From: Bordetella parapertussis
GTDB taxonomy: Bacteria > Pseudomonadota > Gammaproteobacteria > Burkholderiales > Burkholderiaceae_B
Assembly (NCBI GenBank): GCA_945882005.1
Contig: CAMCWG010000031.1
Coordinates: 1-16,697, forward strand
DNA length: 16,697 bases
Direction: 5' to 3'
Of this stretch, positions 1 to 7,954 are shown one piece after another; within the stretch, counting starts at the first letter, position 1, and every line of letters starts with the position of its first letter. The notes beneath the pieces were generated by a model. The model had not been told where the DNA came from. It did no database searches and worked only from the letters and a program-made list of their open reading frames with translations. A program made the position numbers and the translations under genes.

Positions 1-206
1 GCTGCCTTGGGATCACGGCCTAACTGATAGCCTTGGTAAACACCTTCACCAAAGCCGTAGCAGAAGGTTTGAGCCTCAATATCGGTGCGGCTCTTGCACA
101 GTTCAATCATGGCTTCGGTCGTAACACCTGAGCCGGGTACATTCTGAGCCAGGGCTGCTGTCAAAGGCGATATCGCCATCAGGATCATTGCTAAATATTT
201 TTTCAT
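1..206 (-). CDS. Secreted Rap1a/Tai-like small protein, C-terminus cut by window edge
   Basis: The reading frame starts at ATG 206-204 and runs off the left edge after 68 codons. It begins MKKYLAMILMAISPLTAALA, a clear Sec signal peptide probably cleaved after ALA (residue 20). The mature part has Cys37 followed by an FCYGFGEGVYQGYQ stretch with Cys49. This Cys-then-FC-G-G spacing resembles the Rap1a/Tai domain, known from immunity proteins against type VI secretion amidase effectors and also common in orphan periplasmic proteins. No cognate effector is visible. The upstream GGAATAA could act as a weak ribosome site. Only 43 bases separate it from the DUF3300 gene on the same strand, so it is probably the last or a late gene of that operon. 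The signal peptide and frame are seen directly. The family call is a resemblance on a fragment. Confidence 0.6.
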   Translation of the reverse strand, partial: MKKYLAMILMAISPLTAALAQNVPGSGVTTEAMIELCKSRTDIEAQTFCYGFGEGVYQGYQLGRDPKA

Positions 207-249
207 CTTGTTTATTCCAAGTAGGTAGAAGGTTGGTCTGCTGGGGGCA

Positions 250-1422
250 TTAGCGCCGGAAACCGCCGCCAAAATGTCCACCACCAAAACCGCCACGACC
301 ACCACCGAAACGATCACCGCCACCAAAGCGATCGCCTCCGCCGAAACTCCTGTCACCACCAAAACTGCGGTCACCACCGCCAAAACGATCGCCGGAACCA
401 GCATTACGCTGAAACTCATTTTGGGCGTTCTGGCGGGCCTGATCCGCGCGCTGCCTCTCTTCTGGCGTCGCGTTATTCTTCCAGCTATTAACGGCACCTT
501 GCTGGCGGGCGAGGTTATTACGATCAATGCTGCTCAGGTTATTTGAACCGAAACGGTTGCTGAGCGCAGCGTTGTTGTACGGTACGCCGTCACGGTGAGC
601 CGGATTATGAGCCCATGTGTTTGCATCACCCACAAAGTTCGACCGCTGATTAGCGACCGAGTTAAAGCGATTATTAAAATTATTAAAGTTGTTGTTGTTG
701 ATCGTGATTGACCCAGAGCCCCAGTGTGGAGTCGACCAGAGCGCAGCACCAACGGCCATGCCAACACCAAAACTCATCAAACCCCATCCCGGGTTGTACA
801 TGGGGTAAGGCGGATAGGCTGCATAGGGCCAAGCACCGTAAACCATCATAGGGTTATACGTTGGCACGTACACCACTTGGGGGTTCGAGGGCACGATGAT
901 AATGTTGGATTGCGGATCGCTCGACACAGTGACTTGCGAGTTCGAGCCTAAGTTACCTGCTCGCTTTGCCTTGGCACGCAATGCCTGCACTGCTTGCATC
1001 AGATCCTTGGGTTGCGCCAAGTAGGCATCACCCAATTTTTGTGTCCAGCCCAACTGGTTACCCATCAAGTTCAGTGCATCAGGGAACGTCACCAGCGATT
1101 TCACGCTGTTGTCCCAGGTCTGAGGCTTGAGCGCGTCTTGCAACGCCGTGCCCGTGAGGTGCGAATTATTGCGTAACCAATTCGATGCCTCAGCAACCTC
1201 AAGCGGATAAGTCGAGGCCATCAACATTTGCGAAAGCAAAGAATCAGGATAAAGTGCGATCGACGACACAAGGGACTCGAGCTGAGGCTGCGTTAAGTTC
1301 GCAGTCTGTGGCGCTGACTGAGCGTAGGCCGGCGCGACGAGAGTTGTGCCAACGAGCCATGTTCCGGTCGCGAGCGCGACGGCCAGTGCTGCCGAAGCAG
1401 CTGTGCGTGCAAATGTGTGCAT
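250..1422 (-). CDS. Exported DUF3300 domain protein with Gly/Arg/Phe-rich tail
   Basis: This 390-residue protein has a signal peptide at 1-34 (cleavage near AYA-QS). Residues about 45-155 carry the DUF3300 hallmark, with IALYPDSLLSQMLMASTYPL at 55-74 and the NWLRNN stretch just after it. A Pro/Tyr/Gly-rich stretch follows (about 177-235, with PQVVYVPTYNP at 181-191), then an Asn-rich patch (241-253), then a low-complexity tail of GGGDRFGG-type units (342-390). I chose ATG 1422 over the longer frame because AAGGA lies 5 bases upstream and the signal peptide then begins correctly. The gene starts 22 bases after the stop of the serine hydrolase gene on the same strand, so the two are probably co-transcribed. 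The family has no established biochemical function. The signal peptide and low-complexity tail suggest a periplasmic or outer-surface protein. The domain call is confident, the role unknown. Confidence 0.85.
   Translation of the reverse strand: MHTFARTAASAALAVALATGTWLVGTTLVAPAYAQSAPQTANLTQPQLESLVSSIALYPDSLLSQMLMASTYPLEVAEASNWLRNNSHLTGTALQDALKPQTWDNSVKSLVTFPDALNLMGNQLGWTQKLGDAYLAQPKDLMQAVQALRAKAKRAGNLGSNSQVTVSSDPQSNIIIVPSNPQVVYVPTYNPMMVYGAWPYAAYPPYPMYNPGWGLMSFGVGMAVGAALWSTPHWGSGSITINNNNFNNFNNRFNSVANQRSNFVGDANTWAHNPAHRDGVPYNNAALSNRFGSNNLSSIDRNNLARQQGAVNSWKNNATPEERQRADQARQNAQNEFQRNAGSGDRFGGGDRSFGGDRSFGGGDRFGGGDRFGGGRGGFGGGHFGGGFRR
253..399 (-). repeat. Tandem-like coding repeat for GGGDRFGG units in the DUF3300 tail
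   Basis: The DNA encoding residues 342-390 of the DUF3300 protein consists of degenerate short units that translate as GDRFGGG, DRSFGG, DRSFGGG, DRFGGG, DRFGGG, RGGFGGG and HFGGG. Codons vary between units, which argues for old repeat expansion kept by selection on the amino acids rather than a recent slippage tract. Unit number is likely to differ between strains. Confidence 0.75.
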
Positions 1423-1444
1423 AGGAGTCCTTAAATGCATTGAT

Positions 1445-2503
1445 TTAGGCCAAGGCCTTAACAGCTTGATAGATTTTACCGAACACGGCATCGGCGTGCG
1501 CGGAATCCAGCCAGCGAATGATGACCACCATGTCTAGTTCTGGCTCAATCCAGGTGAACGAGCTACCTGCACCCACTGCAAAATAGCTCGAAGCGGGAAC
1601 ACTAGGAAACACTTTCTGATCCGCATTGAGCCAAACCAGATAGCCGTAAAACGGCGCAAGCGCACAAGGCACTTGCATTTGCTTAATCCACTCTTCTGAC
1701 AGGACACGCTTGCCCTTGGCCATTCCCTTGTCGAGCATCATCTGGCCAACAAGCGCCTGATCTTCAGCACTCACCGACATGCCGCCACCCCAGTGCGTAC
1801 CGCCAGGAACCGACTGAACGCGCTGCCCGGCGATCTCGACCCAGGCGTTATCATAGCCAACCCACTTCCAGTCCTCACTCGCACCGACAGGTCGCATGAT
1901 GGCTTCACGAAACACATCAGGCAATGGGCGCTGAAACAAGTGCAACAGCGCCAGAGACAACTGGTTGATACGAACGTCGTTGTATTCCCAGTAAGTTCCA
2001 GCTTTTTGCAAAGTACGCGCATCGCCCTTCACGCCATCCGGGGCCTTCGCGAACGTAACAGCGCGATACCGGTCGACCTGGTCAGGCAAACCGAACAAGG
2101 TGCCTTCCCACTCGCTGGTCTGTTGCAACATCTGCGCCCAGGTCACCAGCGCATTGTTACCGGAGTCAAAACCGATTCCCTTGAGTTTTTTGCCGATTGG
2201 CTCGTTGACGTCGGTGATCAGACCGCGATCAACCGCAACACCAGCCAACAGTGCGAGATAAGTCTTGGCGACGCTAAAGGTCACGTCCGCACGCTTTGGC
2301 TCACCCCAGGATGTCAGGGTTTTCCCTCGTAACAAAATGGTGCCGGAATTAGGTCCGCGCGATTGCACGGGACCATATAGCTTGTTGTACGGTGCTGGAT
2401 CGCCGTGATGCACACCCCAATTGTCGCTTGTGCAGTCGCGATCCCACTTGCTTTCATGGTCAATCGCAAACTGTACTGCCTGATCAAGTGCTGGGTTCTG
2501 CAT
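1445..2503 (-). CDS. Serine hydrolase of the beta-lactamase / class C-like (EstB, NylB) family
   Basis: This 352-residue protein has the layout of penicillin-recognising serine hydrolases. SVAK at 77-80 is the S-x-x-K nucleophile motif (Ser77, Lys80). Tyr174-Asn175-Asp176 sits where the family has its Y-x-N-type second motif. HWGGGMSVSAEDQ at 237-249 and FAVGAGSSFTWIEPELDMVV near 308-327 match the C-terminal region of this fold. ATG 2503 is preferred over the longer frame because AAGGCG lies 4 bases upstream. No signal peptide is visible, so the enzyme is probably cytoplasmic. Related enzymes include esterases, D-aminopeptidases and 6-aminohexanoate-dimer hydrolase, and the substrate here cannot be read from sequence. 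It heads a minus-strand run with the DUF3300 gene and is divergent from a peptide-type ABC importer, which makes a peptide or amide substrate plausible (inference). Confidence 0.85.
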   Translation of the reverse strand: MQNPALDQAVQFAIDHESKWDRDCTSDNWGVHHGDPAPYNKLYGPVQSRGPNSGTILLRGKTLTSWGEPKRADVTFSVAKTYLALLAGVAVDRGLITDVNEPIGKKLKGIGFDSGNNALVTWAQMLQQTSEWEGTLFGLPDQVDRYRAVTFAKAPDGVKGDARTLQKAGTYWEYNDVRINQLSLALLHLFQRPLPDVFREAIMRPVGASEDWKWVGYDNAWVEIAGQRVQSVPGGTHWGGGMSVSAEDQALVGQMMLDKGMAKGKRVLSEEWIKQMQVPCALAPFYGYLVWLNADQKVFPSVPASSYFAVGAGSSFTWIEPELDMVVIIRWLDSAHADAVFGKIYQAVKALA

Positions 2504-2679
2504 ATAACGCCTTGTAGTAATTGTTAGGAAAGCGGGACGGATAACCCGCGACAATAGAGCAAAGATAACCTAATCATAGAAGTTTGGCACAGCTCTTGCT
2601 TAAGGTATACAGTTGCCTGAATACTCAATTAACTGTTAAATGAATCTTTATTCGCAGTAAACCCTGATCGAGGAACGTT
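2504..2679. promoter_or_regulatory. Divergent intergenic region between serine hydrolase and ABC importer
   Basis: These 176 bases hold the promoters for both directions. On the plus strand TTGGCA (2584-2589), a 16-base gap and TATACA (2606-2611) form the best sigma-70-like candidate. A second is TTGCCT (2613-2618) with TTAAAT (2636-2641) at 17 bases. GAGGA at 2670-2674 is a good ribosome site for the binding-protein gene, 5 bases before its ATG. On the minus-strand leader, GCGGG (2532-2536) and CCCGC (2545-2549) could pair around an 8-base loop. No confident minus-strand promoter was found. Confidence 0.35.
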
Positions 2680-4239
2680 ATGACTACCGTAAGCACTGTT
2701 TCCAAACAACCTTCGGCCAATAAACCCTTGCGAGCTGGCCTCGTTGCCTGCGCACTAGGATTGTGCATGGCTTTTACTCAGCCGGTTCTGGCGGGTAAGA
2801 AAACCAATACCTTGGGCATGGCTTACGACCAGACGCCAGAAAACATTGATCCCTACTTCAACAACGTCCGGATCGGTGTGATTATTGCGGCAAACGTGTG
2901 GGATACGCTGGTGTATCGCGACCCAAATACGAACGAGTACAAAGGCCAGCTTGCAAAAAGTTGGAAACAAATCGATGACCGTACGCTCGAATTTGAACTC
3001 CGCGAAGGCATTAAGTTTCATAACGGCGAAGAGTTTGATGCAGACTCTGTTGTCTTTACGCTGAATTACGTTTCGAACCCAGCCAACAAAGCAACAACGC
3101 AACAAAACGTTCGCTGGATTCAGCGGGCCGAAAAGCTGGATAAATTCAAAGTCCGCATTATCAGCAAAGAACCTTTCCCTGCCGCGATTGACTACCTCGC
3201 AACGACTCTGGCCATTCATCCGGCGAAATACTACAAAGAAGTCGGCCCAGCTGGGATGAACTTGAAGCCCGTTGGCTCGGGCCCTTACAAAATCATCGAA
3301 CATATTCCCGGCAAGTCGGTGACAATGGAGCTGAACAAAGACTACTTCAAAGAGTCACCTAAGACTCAACCCACGATCGGCAAAGTCCGTATCCGCTTTA
3401 TCCCTGACCGCCAAACACAGATGGCTGAAGTGATGTCCGGTGGTGAAGACTTCATCATGCACGTACCCAAAGACCAGGCTGAAAAGCTTAAAGGTATTCC
3501 GCATCTGCAGGTGGAAAGCGGCAACACGATGCGCATTGTCTTTTTGCAGATGAACACGCGTGATGGTACGCCAGCACCAGAGCTCAAAGACATTCGCGTA
3601 CGCAAGGCCATTGCGCACGCAATCGATCGCCAAGCCATTCTGAAAAATATCGTAGGCGGTGGCGAAATCCTTAATTCGATTTGCACACCCTCGCAAGTTG
3701 GCTGCACGAGCGAAGGCATCACGCACTACAACTACGACCCGGCGCTATCCAAAAAATTGCTTGCTGAGGCAGGCTTTCCAAATGGATTCACCGTTAGCAT
3801 CAATGCTTATCGCGAAAGACCGCAGACAGAAGCGATGATCAACTATTTGCAAGCAGTCGGCATCAAAGCAAACCTCGGCTTCATGCAATACGCAGCTATG
3901 CGTGATCTGGCCCGTGCGAACAAGACAGCTCTTACGCATCAGACCTGGGGCTCAAACCTGGTGAACGACTTATCAGCATCCACCCCCGTCTACTTCGGCG
4001 GCGGTAGCGATGACGTTAGCCGTAATCCAGAGGTGATTGAGCTCTTAAACAAGGGCGATAATTCTGTCGCACTTAAAGACCGACAGGCATATTACAAAAA
4101 GGCGCTCAGCATCATTGCGGATCAAGCATACGCAGTGCCGCTCTGGTCACTCCCAGTCTATTACGTCGCCAGCAAAGAAGTTAAATTCAAACCCTACCAC
4201 GATGAACTCGTGCGCTTCTGGGAAATGAGCTGGAAATAG
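2680..4239 (+). CDS. Family 5 (peptide/nickel-type) ABC transporter substrate-binding protein
   Basis: This 519-residue protein is the periplasmic binding component of the importer encoded by the next four genes. A basic N-terminus and hydrophobic stretch end in QPVLA (34-38), a typical signal peptidase I site. Cys29 is not in a lipobox, so it is probably soluble rather than a lipoprotein. The SBP_bac_5 signature follows: a LAKSW segment, TLEFELREGIKFHNGEEF and ADSVVFTLNY in roughly residues 90-130. Cys335 and Cys342 (in CTPSQVGC) are close enough to form a disulphide in the periplasm. Length fits the family (about 500-540). The start has GAGGA 5 bases upstream. Family members bind di- or oligopeptides, glutathione, nickel or opines, and the ligand cannot be fixed here. 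The family call is very secure. Confidence 0.93.
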   Translation: MTTVSTVSKQPSANKPLRAGLVACALGLCMAFTQPVLAGKKTNTLGMAYDQTPENIDPYFNNVRIGVIIAANVWDTLVYRDPNTNEYKGQLAKSWKQIDDRTLEFELREGIKFHNGEEFDADSVVFTLNYVSNPANKATTQQNVRWIQRAEKLDKFKVRIISKEPFPAAIDYLATTLAIHPAKYYKEVGPAGMNLKPVGSGPYKIIEHIPGKSVTMELNKDYFKESPKTQPTIGKVRIRFIPDRQTQMAEVMSGGEDFIMHVPKDQAEKLKGIPHLQVESGNTMRIVFLQMNTRDGTPAPELKDIRVRKAIAHAIDRQAILKNIVGGGEILNSICTPSQVGCTSEGITHYNYDPALSKKLLAEAGFPNGFTVSINAYRERPQTEAMINYLQAVGIKANLGFMQYAAMRDLARANKTALTHQTWGSNLVNDLSASTPVYFGGGSDDVSRNPEVIELLNKGDNSVALKDRQAYYKKALSIIADQAYAVPLWSLPVYYVASKEVKFKPYHDELVRFWEMSWK

Positions 4240-4250
4240 TTGGAAATAGG
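4231..4250 (+). repeat. 10-base tandem duplication spanning the stop codon of the binding-protein gene
   Basis: TGGAAATAGT is followed directly by TGGAAATAGG. The first copy encodes the last residues (Trp-Lys) and the TAG stop of the binding-protein gene. The second copy lies in the 20-base gap before the permease start and supplies the AGG that could act as its weak ribosome site. Confidence 0.7.
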
Positions 4251-4259
4251 TAGCACCCC

Positions 4260-5177
4260 ATGCTGGGATACATCTCTAAACGGCTAGGGCTCGCTGTCCT
4301 AGTCGCGCTGACGGTTTCGATCATCGCGTACATGCTGTTATATCTCTCTGGCGACCCCGCTCTGGCGATTGCCGGGGAAGGTGCGCGCCAGGCTGACATC
4401 GACATGGTTCGAAAGACCTACGGTTTTGATCAGCCGATCATCGTGCAATTCTGGCATTGGGTACTGAAGTTGGTCAGCGGAGACTTAGGCACCTCAATCT
4501 ATTTCAAAACAGATGTAGGTCCTCTTATCCTAAGTAAGCTCCAGACGACTATGCTACTGGCCTTGTACGCACTCGCTTTTGCGTTACTGATCTCAGTACC
4601 CTTGGGCGTCCTCGCGGCTATCTACAAAAACAGCTGGATCGATCGCTTGTGCTTGGCCGTCGCAGTCGTTGGTCAGGCCATGCCGAACTTCTTTTTCGCG
4701 CTGATCCTGATTATGCTGTTTTCAATTTCCTGGCGGCTCCTGCCTGTTTCGGGCAGCGAAACTTGGCAGCACTTTGTCATGCCAGCAATCACGCTCGGCT
4801 ATTACGCAGCGCCTGCCTTTATGCGCTTGATTCGCGCTGGCATGATTGAAGTATTGAGTGCCGACTACATTCGTACAGCGCGGGCAAAAGGTTTGCCAAC
4901 AACAACCGTCGTTTTTAAGCATGCGTTGCGTAATGCGATCGTGCCCGTAGTCGCACTCGCTGCGGTTCAATTAGGCTTTTTGCTGGGTGGCTCGATCGTG
5001 ATCGAAACGATTTTCGCGCTAGATGGTTTAGGCTACCTTGCCTATCAAAGCATCACACATAAAGACTTTCCGGTAACGCAAGTGATTGTGCTCTTACTTT
5101 CAGTCATTTATATCTTGTTGACTCTGGCGTCCGATATCGCCAATGCTTGGCTTGACCCACGCATCCGGGTGGCCTGA
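4260..5177 (+). CDS. ABC transporter permease, DppB/OppB type
   Basis: This 305-residue inner-membrane protein is one half of the translocation channel. It has an N-terminal membrane helix (about 8-30) followed by GDPA (31-34) and a periplasmic segment, as in DppB-type permeases, then further helices from about 95 onwards. The cytoplasmic EAA-type loop that docks on the ATPase is visible at 204-228 (RTARAKGL, then FKHALRNAIVPV). The C-terminus ends with the family signature LDPRIR (298-303). ATG 4260 is 20 bases after the preceding stop. Its ribosome site is weak (AGG in the duplicated TGGAAATAGG). It pairs with the DppC-type permease that starts immediately downstream. Confidence 0.92.
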   Translation: MLGYISKRLGLAVLVALTVSIIAYMLLYLSGDPALAIAGEGARQADIDMVRKTYGFDQPIIVQFWHWVLKLVSGDLGTSIYFKTDVGPLILSKLQTTMLLALYALAFALLISVPLGVLAAIYKNSWIDRLCLAVAVVGQAMPNFFFALILIMLFSISWRLLPVSGSETWQHFVMPAITLGYYAAPAFMRLIRAGMIEVLSADYIRTARAKGLPTTTVVFKHALRNAIVPVVALAAVQLGFLLGGSIVIETIFALDGLGYLAYQSITHKDFPVTQVIVLLLSVIYILLTLASDIANAWLDPRIRVA

Positions 5178-5178
5178 C

Positions 5179-6006
5179 ATGTTAAACAACAAAGCCTTGG
5201 TATTTGGTTGCGGAATCCTTATATTTATCGTTGCGTGCGCCTTGCTCGCGCCATGGATTTCACCGCACGATCCTTATGTTCAAGATCTCACCAATCGTAC
5301 TGTTCCTCCATTTTGGTATGAGAAGGGAACTTGGGTACACCCTCTCGGGACCGATCAGCTTGGCCGAGACTACTTGTCCAGGCTTATTTACGGCGCGCGC
5401 ATTTCCTTATTAATAGGCATTAGTGTTGCCATCATTTCGGGGCTCATTGGTACGACGATGGGGATGTTAGCCGGCTACTTTGGTGGCAAGATTGACATGT
5501 TGGTGTCCTTCTTTGTGACAACCCGCTTATCAATGCCTGTCATTCTGGTTGCACTAGCAACAGTGGCTTTAGTCGGCAGCTCACTTTGGATCGTGATCAT
5601 GGTACTCGGCCTGCTTAAGTGGGATCGCTTCGCCGTCGTCATGCGCAGTGCGACACAACAAGTACGCTCCATGGAGTACGTATCGGCCGCACAATCAGCT
5701 GGCGCATCAACTTTGCGCATTATGCTGACTGAGGTCCTGCCCAATGTGATGCCCCATCTTATTGTGATCGCCACGCTCGAAGCGGCAAGCGCAATCCTAC
5801 TGGAAGCCGCGCTCTCTTTCCTCGGGCTCGGCGTACAGCCTCCACTACCTTCATGGGGGTTGATGATTTCGGAAGCCAAGTCCTACATGTTCTTTTCTTT
5901 CTGGTTAATTGCGATTCCCGGTACCGCACTGGCTGTGTTGATTTTTGCGATCAACCTAGCGGGTGATGGCTTGCATCAATTGTTGACTCCGGGTGAGCGG
6001 GCATGA
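5179..6006 (+). CDS. ABC transporter permease, DppC/OppC type
   Basis: This is the second permease subunit, 275 residues from ATG 5179. That start lies one base after the stop of the first permease, with GGGTGG 6 bases upstream. A longer in-frame start at 5143 would overlap the first permease and spoil the N-terminal helix, so I rejected it. Visible family features are the N-terminal helix with SPHDP (28-32), HPLGTDQLGRDYLSRLIYGA (54-73) before the core helices, the EAA-type loop SAAQSAGASTLRIMLTEVLPN (169-189), and ALSFLGLGVQ followed by PPLPSWG (211-227). It overlaps the next ATPase gene by the 4 bases ATGA, which indicates translational coupling. Confidence 0.93.
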   Translation: MLNNKALVFGCGILIFIVACALLAPWISPHDPYVQDLTNRTVPPFWYEKGTWVHPLGTDQLGRDYLSRLIYGARISLLIGISVAIISGLIGTTMGMLAGYFGGKIDMLVSFFVTTRLSMPVILVALATVALVGSSLWIVIMVLGLLKWDRFAVVMRSATQQVRSMEYVSAAQSAGASTLRIMLTEVLPNVMPHLIVIATLEAASAILLEAALSFLGLGVQPPLPSWGLMISEAKSYMFFSFWLIAIPGTALAVLIFAINLAGDGLHQLLTPGERA

Positions 6007-6998
6007 CCATCGACTCAAACGAAATAGTCCTGGATGTCCAAGGCCTGACCGTCGACATCAAAACACCCCGTGGCGTGTTGCATGTGGTGCGTGATATTTC
6101 TTTGCAAGTGAAGCGCGGTGAAACGCTGTGCATCGTTGGCGAATCTGGTTGCGGCAAGTCCATCACCTCACTATCCATGATGGGTCTGCTCCCCAAGACC
6201 GCCACACGTAACAGCCGCGTCTTCAACTTTTTGGGCGAAGATATCGCCCGTGCAGATAAACACCGTATCAACGATTTGCGCGGCAACCGTATGGCAATGA
6301 TTTTTCAGGAGCCCATGACGGCGTTGAATCCTGCCTACACGATTGGTGACCAACTCACAGAGCACTATCGTCATCACAAACATGCTTCAGCAGAGGAAGC
6401 ACGTGCACGCGCTGTCGCTCTGCTCGAGAAAGTCGGCATCGCCTCCGCAGCAGAACGCTTGGGTCAGTATCCGCATCAACTCTCCGGCGGTTTGCGCCAA
6501 CGCGTCATGATCGCCATGGCGCTGATGTGTGGCCCTGAGCTCTTAATCGCCGACGAGCCGAGTACCGCACTTGATGTCACGATTCAAGCGCAAATTTTGC
6601 GTCTATTGGCTGACTTACAAGCCGAGCTCGGCATTGCGATGGTGCTAATCACGCATGACCTGGGTGTTGGAGCTCGCATCGCAACGCGTGTCGCGGTGAT
6701 GTATGCAGGGCAGATCGTGGAAGAAGGCTTTACAAAAGACATTTTCGCTGCTCCCCAACACCCCTACACCCGCGGACTGATTAGCTGTATTCCGATCCCG
6801 GGACGGACAATGCCCGGTGGAAAGCTCGGAACGATTCCTGGCGTAGTGCCTTCTTTAATTGGCGAGATCAAGGGCTGTGCATTTAAGGATCGTTGCTCAC
6901 TTGCACAAGAGCGTTGTAGCGGCGAGATTCCCTTAAGACACACTGCGCAAGGACAGCAATGGCGTTGCATTCATGACGACGCGGAGGTCGCGGCATGA
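6003..6998 (+). CDS. ABC transporter ATP-binding protein, DppD/OppD type
   Basis: This 331-residue protein is one of the two ATPases that power the importer at the cytoplasmic face. It has Walker A GESGCGKS (46-53), Q-loop Gln102 ([10 protein letters not shown]), ABC signature LSGGLRQR (160-167), Walker B LLIADEP (180-186) and H-loop His218. The C-terminal oligopeptide/dipeptide extension is present, with HPYTRGLI (253-260) and four cysteines at about 292, 298, 305 and 322. In some DppD-type ATPases such cysteines ligate an iron-sulphur cluster. That is an inference here. It starts inside the stop of the preceding permease (ATGA) and ends with the same overlap into the next ATPase gene. Confidence 0.94.
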   Translation: MTIDSNEIVLDVQGLTVDIKTPRGVLHVVRDISLQVKRGETLCIVGESGCGKSITSLSMMGLLPKTATRNSRVFNFLGEDIARADKHRINDLRGNRMAMIFQEPMTALNPAYTIGDQLTEHYRHHKHASAEEARARAVALLEKVGIASAAERLGQYPHQLSGGLRQRVMIAMALMCGPELLIADEPSTALDVTIQAQILRLLADLQAELGIAMVLITHDLGVGARIATRVAVMYAGQIVEEGFTKDIFAAPQHPYTRGLISCIPIPGRTMPGGKLGTIPGVVPSLIGEIKGCAFKDRCSLAQERCSGEIPLRHTAQGQQWRCIHDDAEVAA

Positions 6999-7954
6999 GC
7001 GCTCTGATTCAAACAACAGATTTACAGCGTACCTTCACGGTTAGTGCTGGCCTGTTCAAACCAAAGCAAACCCTTCATGCTGTGAATGGCGTTGATCTAT
7101 GCGTCAATCGCTCAGACGTTTTGGGTGTCGTTGGTGAGTCGGGCTGTGGCAAGTCGACGCTTGCGCGTATGTTGCTTGGGCTAACGCCTCCCACACGCGG
7201 CAGTGTGCAGATCGACGGTCAGGATATCAGCAAGATTGATCGACGAGAGCTTGCCCGCCGTGTGCAGCCGATTTTTCAAGATCCATATTCCTCATTGAAC
7301 CCGCGACGTACGATCGCCTCCATCGTATCCTTCCCGCTCGATGTATTGGGCGTTGGCTCCCCAGTAGAGCGACGTAACAAGTCGTTGGAGATGCTCGAAC
7401 GTGTTGGTCTGCCAGCACGGTACGCAAACAATACACCCGGCCAGCTATCAGGTGGTCAACGGCAGCGCGTTGCGATCGCACGTGCGCTTGTGATCAACCC
7501 TGAAATTGTTATTTGTGATGAACCTACGTCTGCGCTTGATGTATCCGTACAAGCGCAAATATTGAATCTCTTGTTAGACCTGCGCCAAGAGTTCAATCTG
7601 ACTTATGTCTTCATTAGCCATAACTTGGCTGTGGTCGAGCACATTGCCACGCAGGTAGCCGTCATGTACTTAGGTCGTGTCGTTGAGTTACGACAAACTG
7701 CACAGCTCTTTAAAGATCCACACCACCCCTACACGCAAGCATTGCTGGCCTCAGTGTTAACACCAGAACCTGGGCTGGGCATTCCGGATACAGGCTTAGG
7801 GCTTTCGTTTCCAGACCCTCTGCATCCGCCGTCAGGCTGCGCCTTTCATCCTCGCTGCGCGCAGCGCACGCCCGAGTGCTCAGTCACACACCCCGTCCTT
7901 AGGCGCGATGCCCAAGGCGAGGTTGCGTGCCATCTTTACCCATCGACACGGTAA
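6995..7954 (+). CDS. ABC transporter ATP-binding protein, DppF/OppF type
   Basis: This 319-residue protein is the second ATPase of the importer. It has Walker A GESGCGKS (47-54), Q-loop Gln95 (FQDPYSSLNP), signature LSGGQRQR (151-158), Walker B IVICDEP (171-177) and H-loop His209. The C-terminal oligo_HPY-type extension contains HHPYTQAL and a Cys-rich end with CAFHPRCAQRTPEC. The start overlaps the previous gene by ATGA, and GGAGG at 6983-6987 gives a strong ribosome site 7 bases upstream. The DppD/F pair with four other components makes the importer complete. Its 3' end overlaps the convergent methyltransferase gene by 19 bases, so there is no intergenic room for a terminator. Confidence 0.94.
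   Translation: MSALIQTTDLQRTFTVSAGLFKPKQTLHAVNGVDLCVNRSDVLGVVGESGCGKSTLARMLLGLTPPTRGSVQIDGQDISKIDRRELARRVQPIFQDPYSSLNPRRTIASIVSFPLDVLGVGSPVERRNKSLEMLERVGLPARYANNTPGQLSGGQRQRVAIARALVINPEIVICDEPTSALDVSVQAQILNLLLDLRQEFNLTYVFISHNLAVVEHIATQVAVMYLGRVVELRQTAQLFKDPHHPYTQALLASVLTPEPGLGIPDTGLGLSFPDPLHPPSGCAFHPRCAQRTPECSVTHPVLRRDAQGEVACHLYPSTR

Noticed and set aside
253..399. Possible CRISPR or minisatellite array in the repeated DNA
   Set aside because: The repeats are degenerate, contiguous and in frame with a Gly-rich protein tail. There are no spacers.
274..546. Plus-strand open frame of 90 residues rich in Thr
   Set aside because: It is antisense to the Gly-rich tail of the DUF3300 gene. Its Thr/Ala-rich composition is just the complement of the Gly codons there, and it has no ribosome site.
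1793..2332. Plus-strand open frame of 179 residues opposite the serine hydrolase
   Set aside because: The hydrolase on the minus strand carries all expected motifs, and this frame shows none.
2755..3303. Minus-strand open frame of 182 residues inside the binding-protein gene
   Set aside because: It is a shadow of a confidently identified gene and has no motif or start signal.
5143..5178. Upstream start for the second permease
   Set aside because: It would overlap the first permease by 35 bases and add 12 residues that do not fit a DppC-type N-terminus. ATG 5179 has a better-placed ribosome site.
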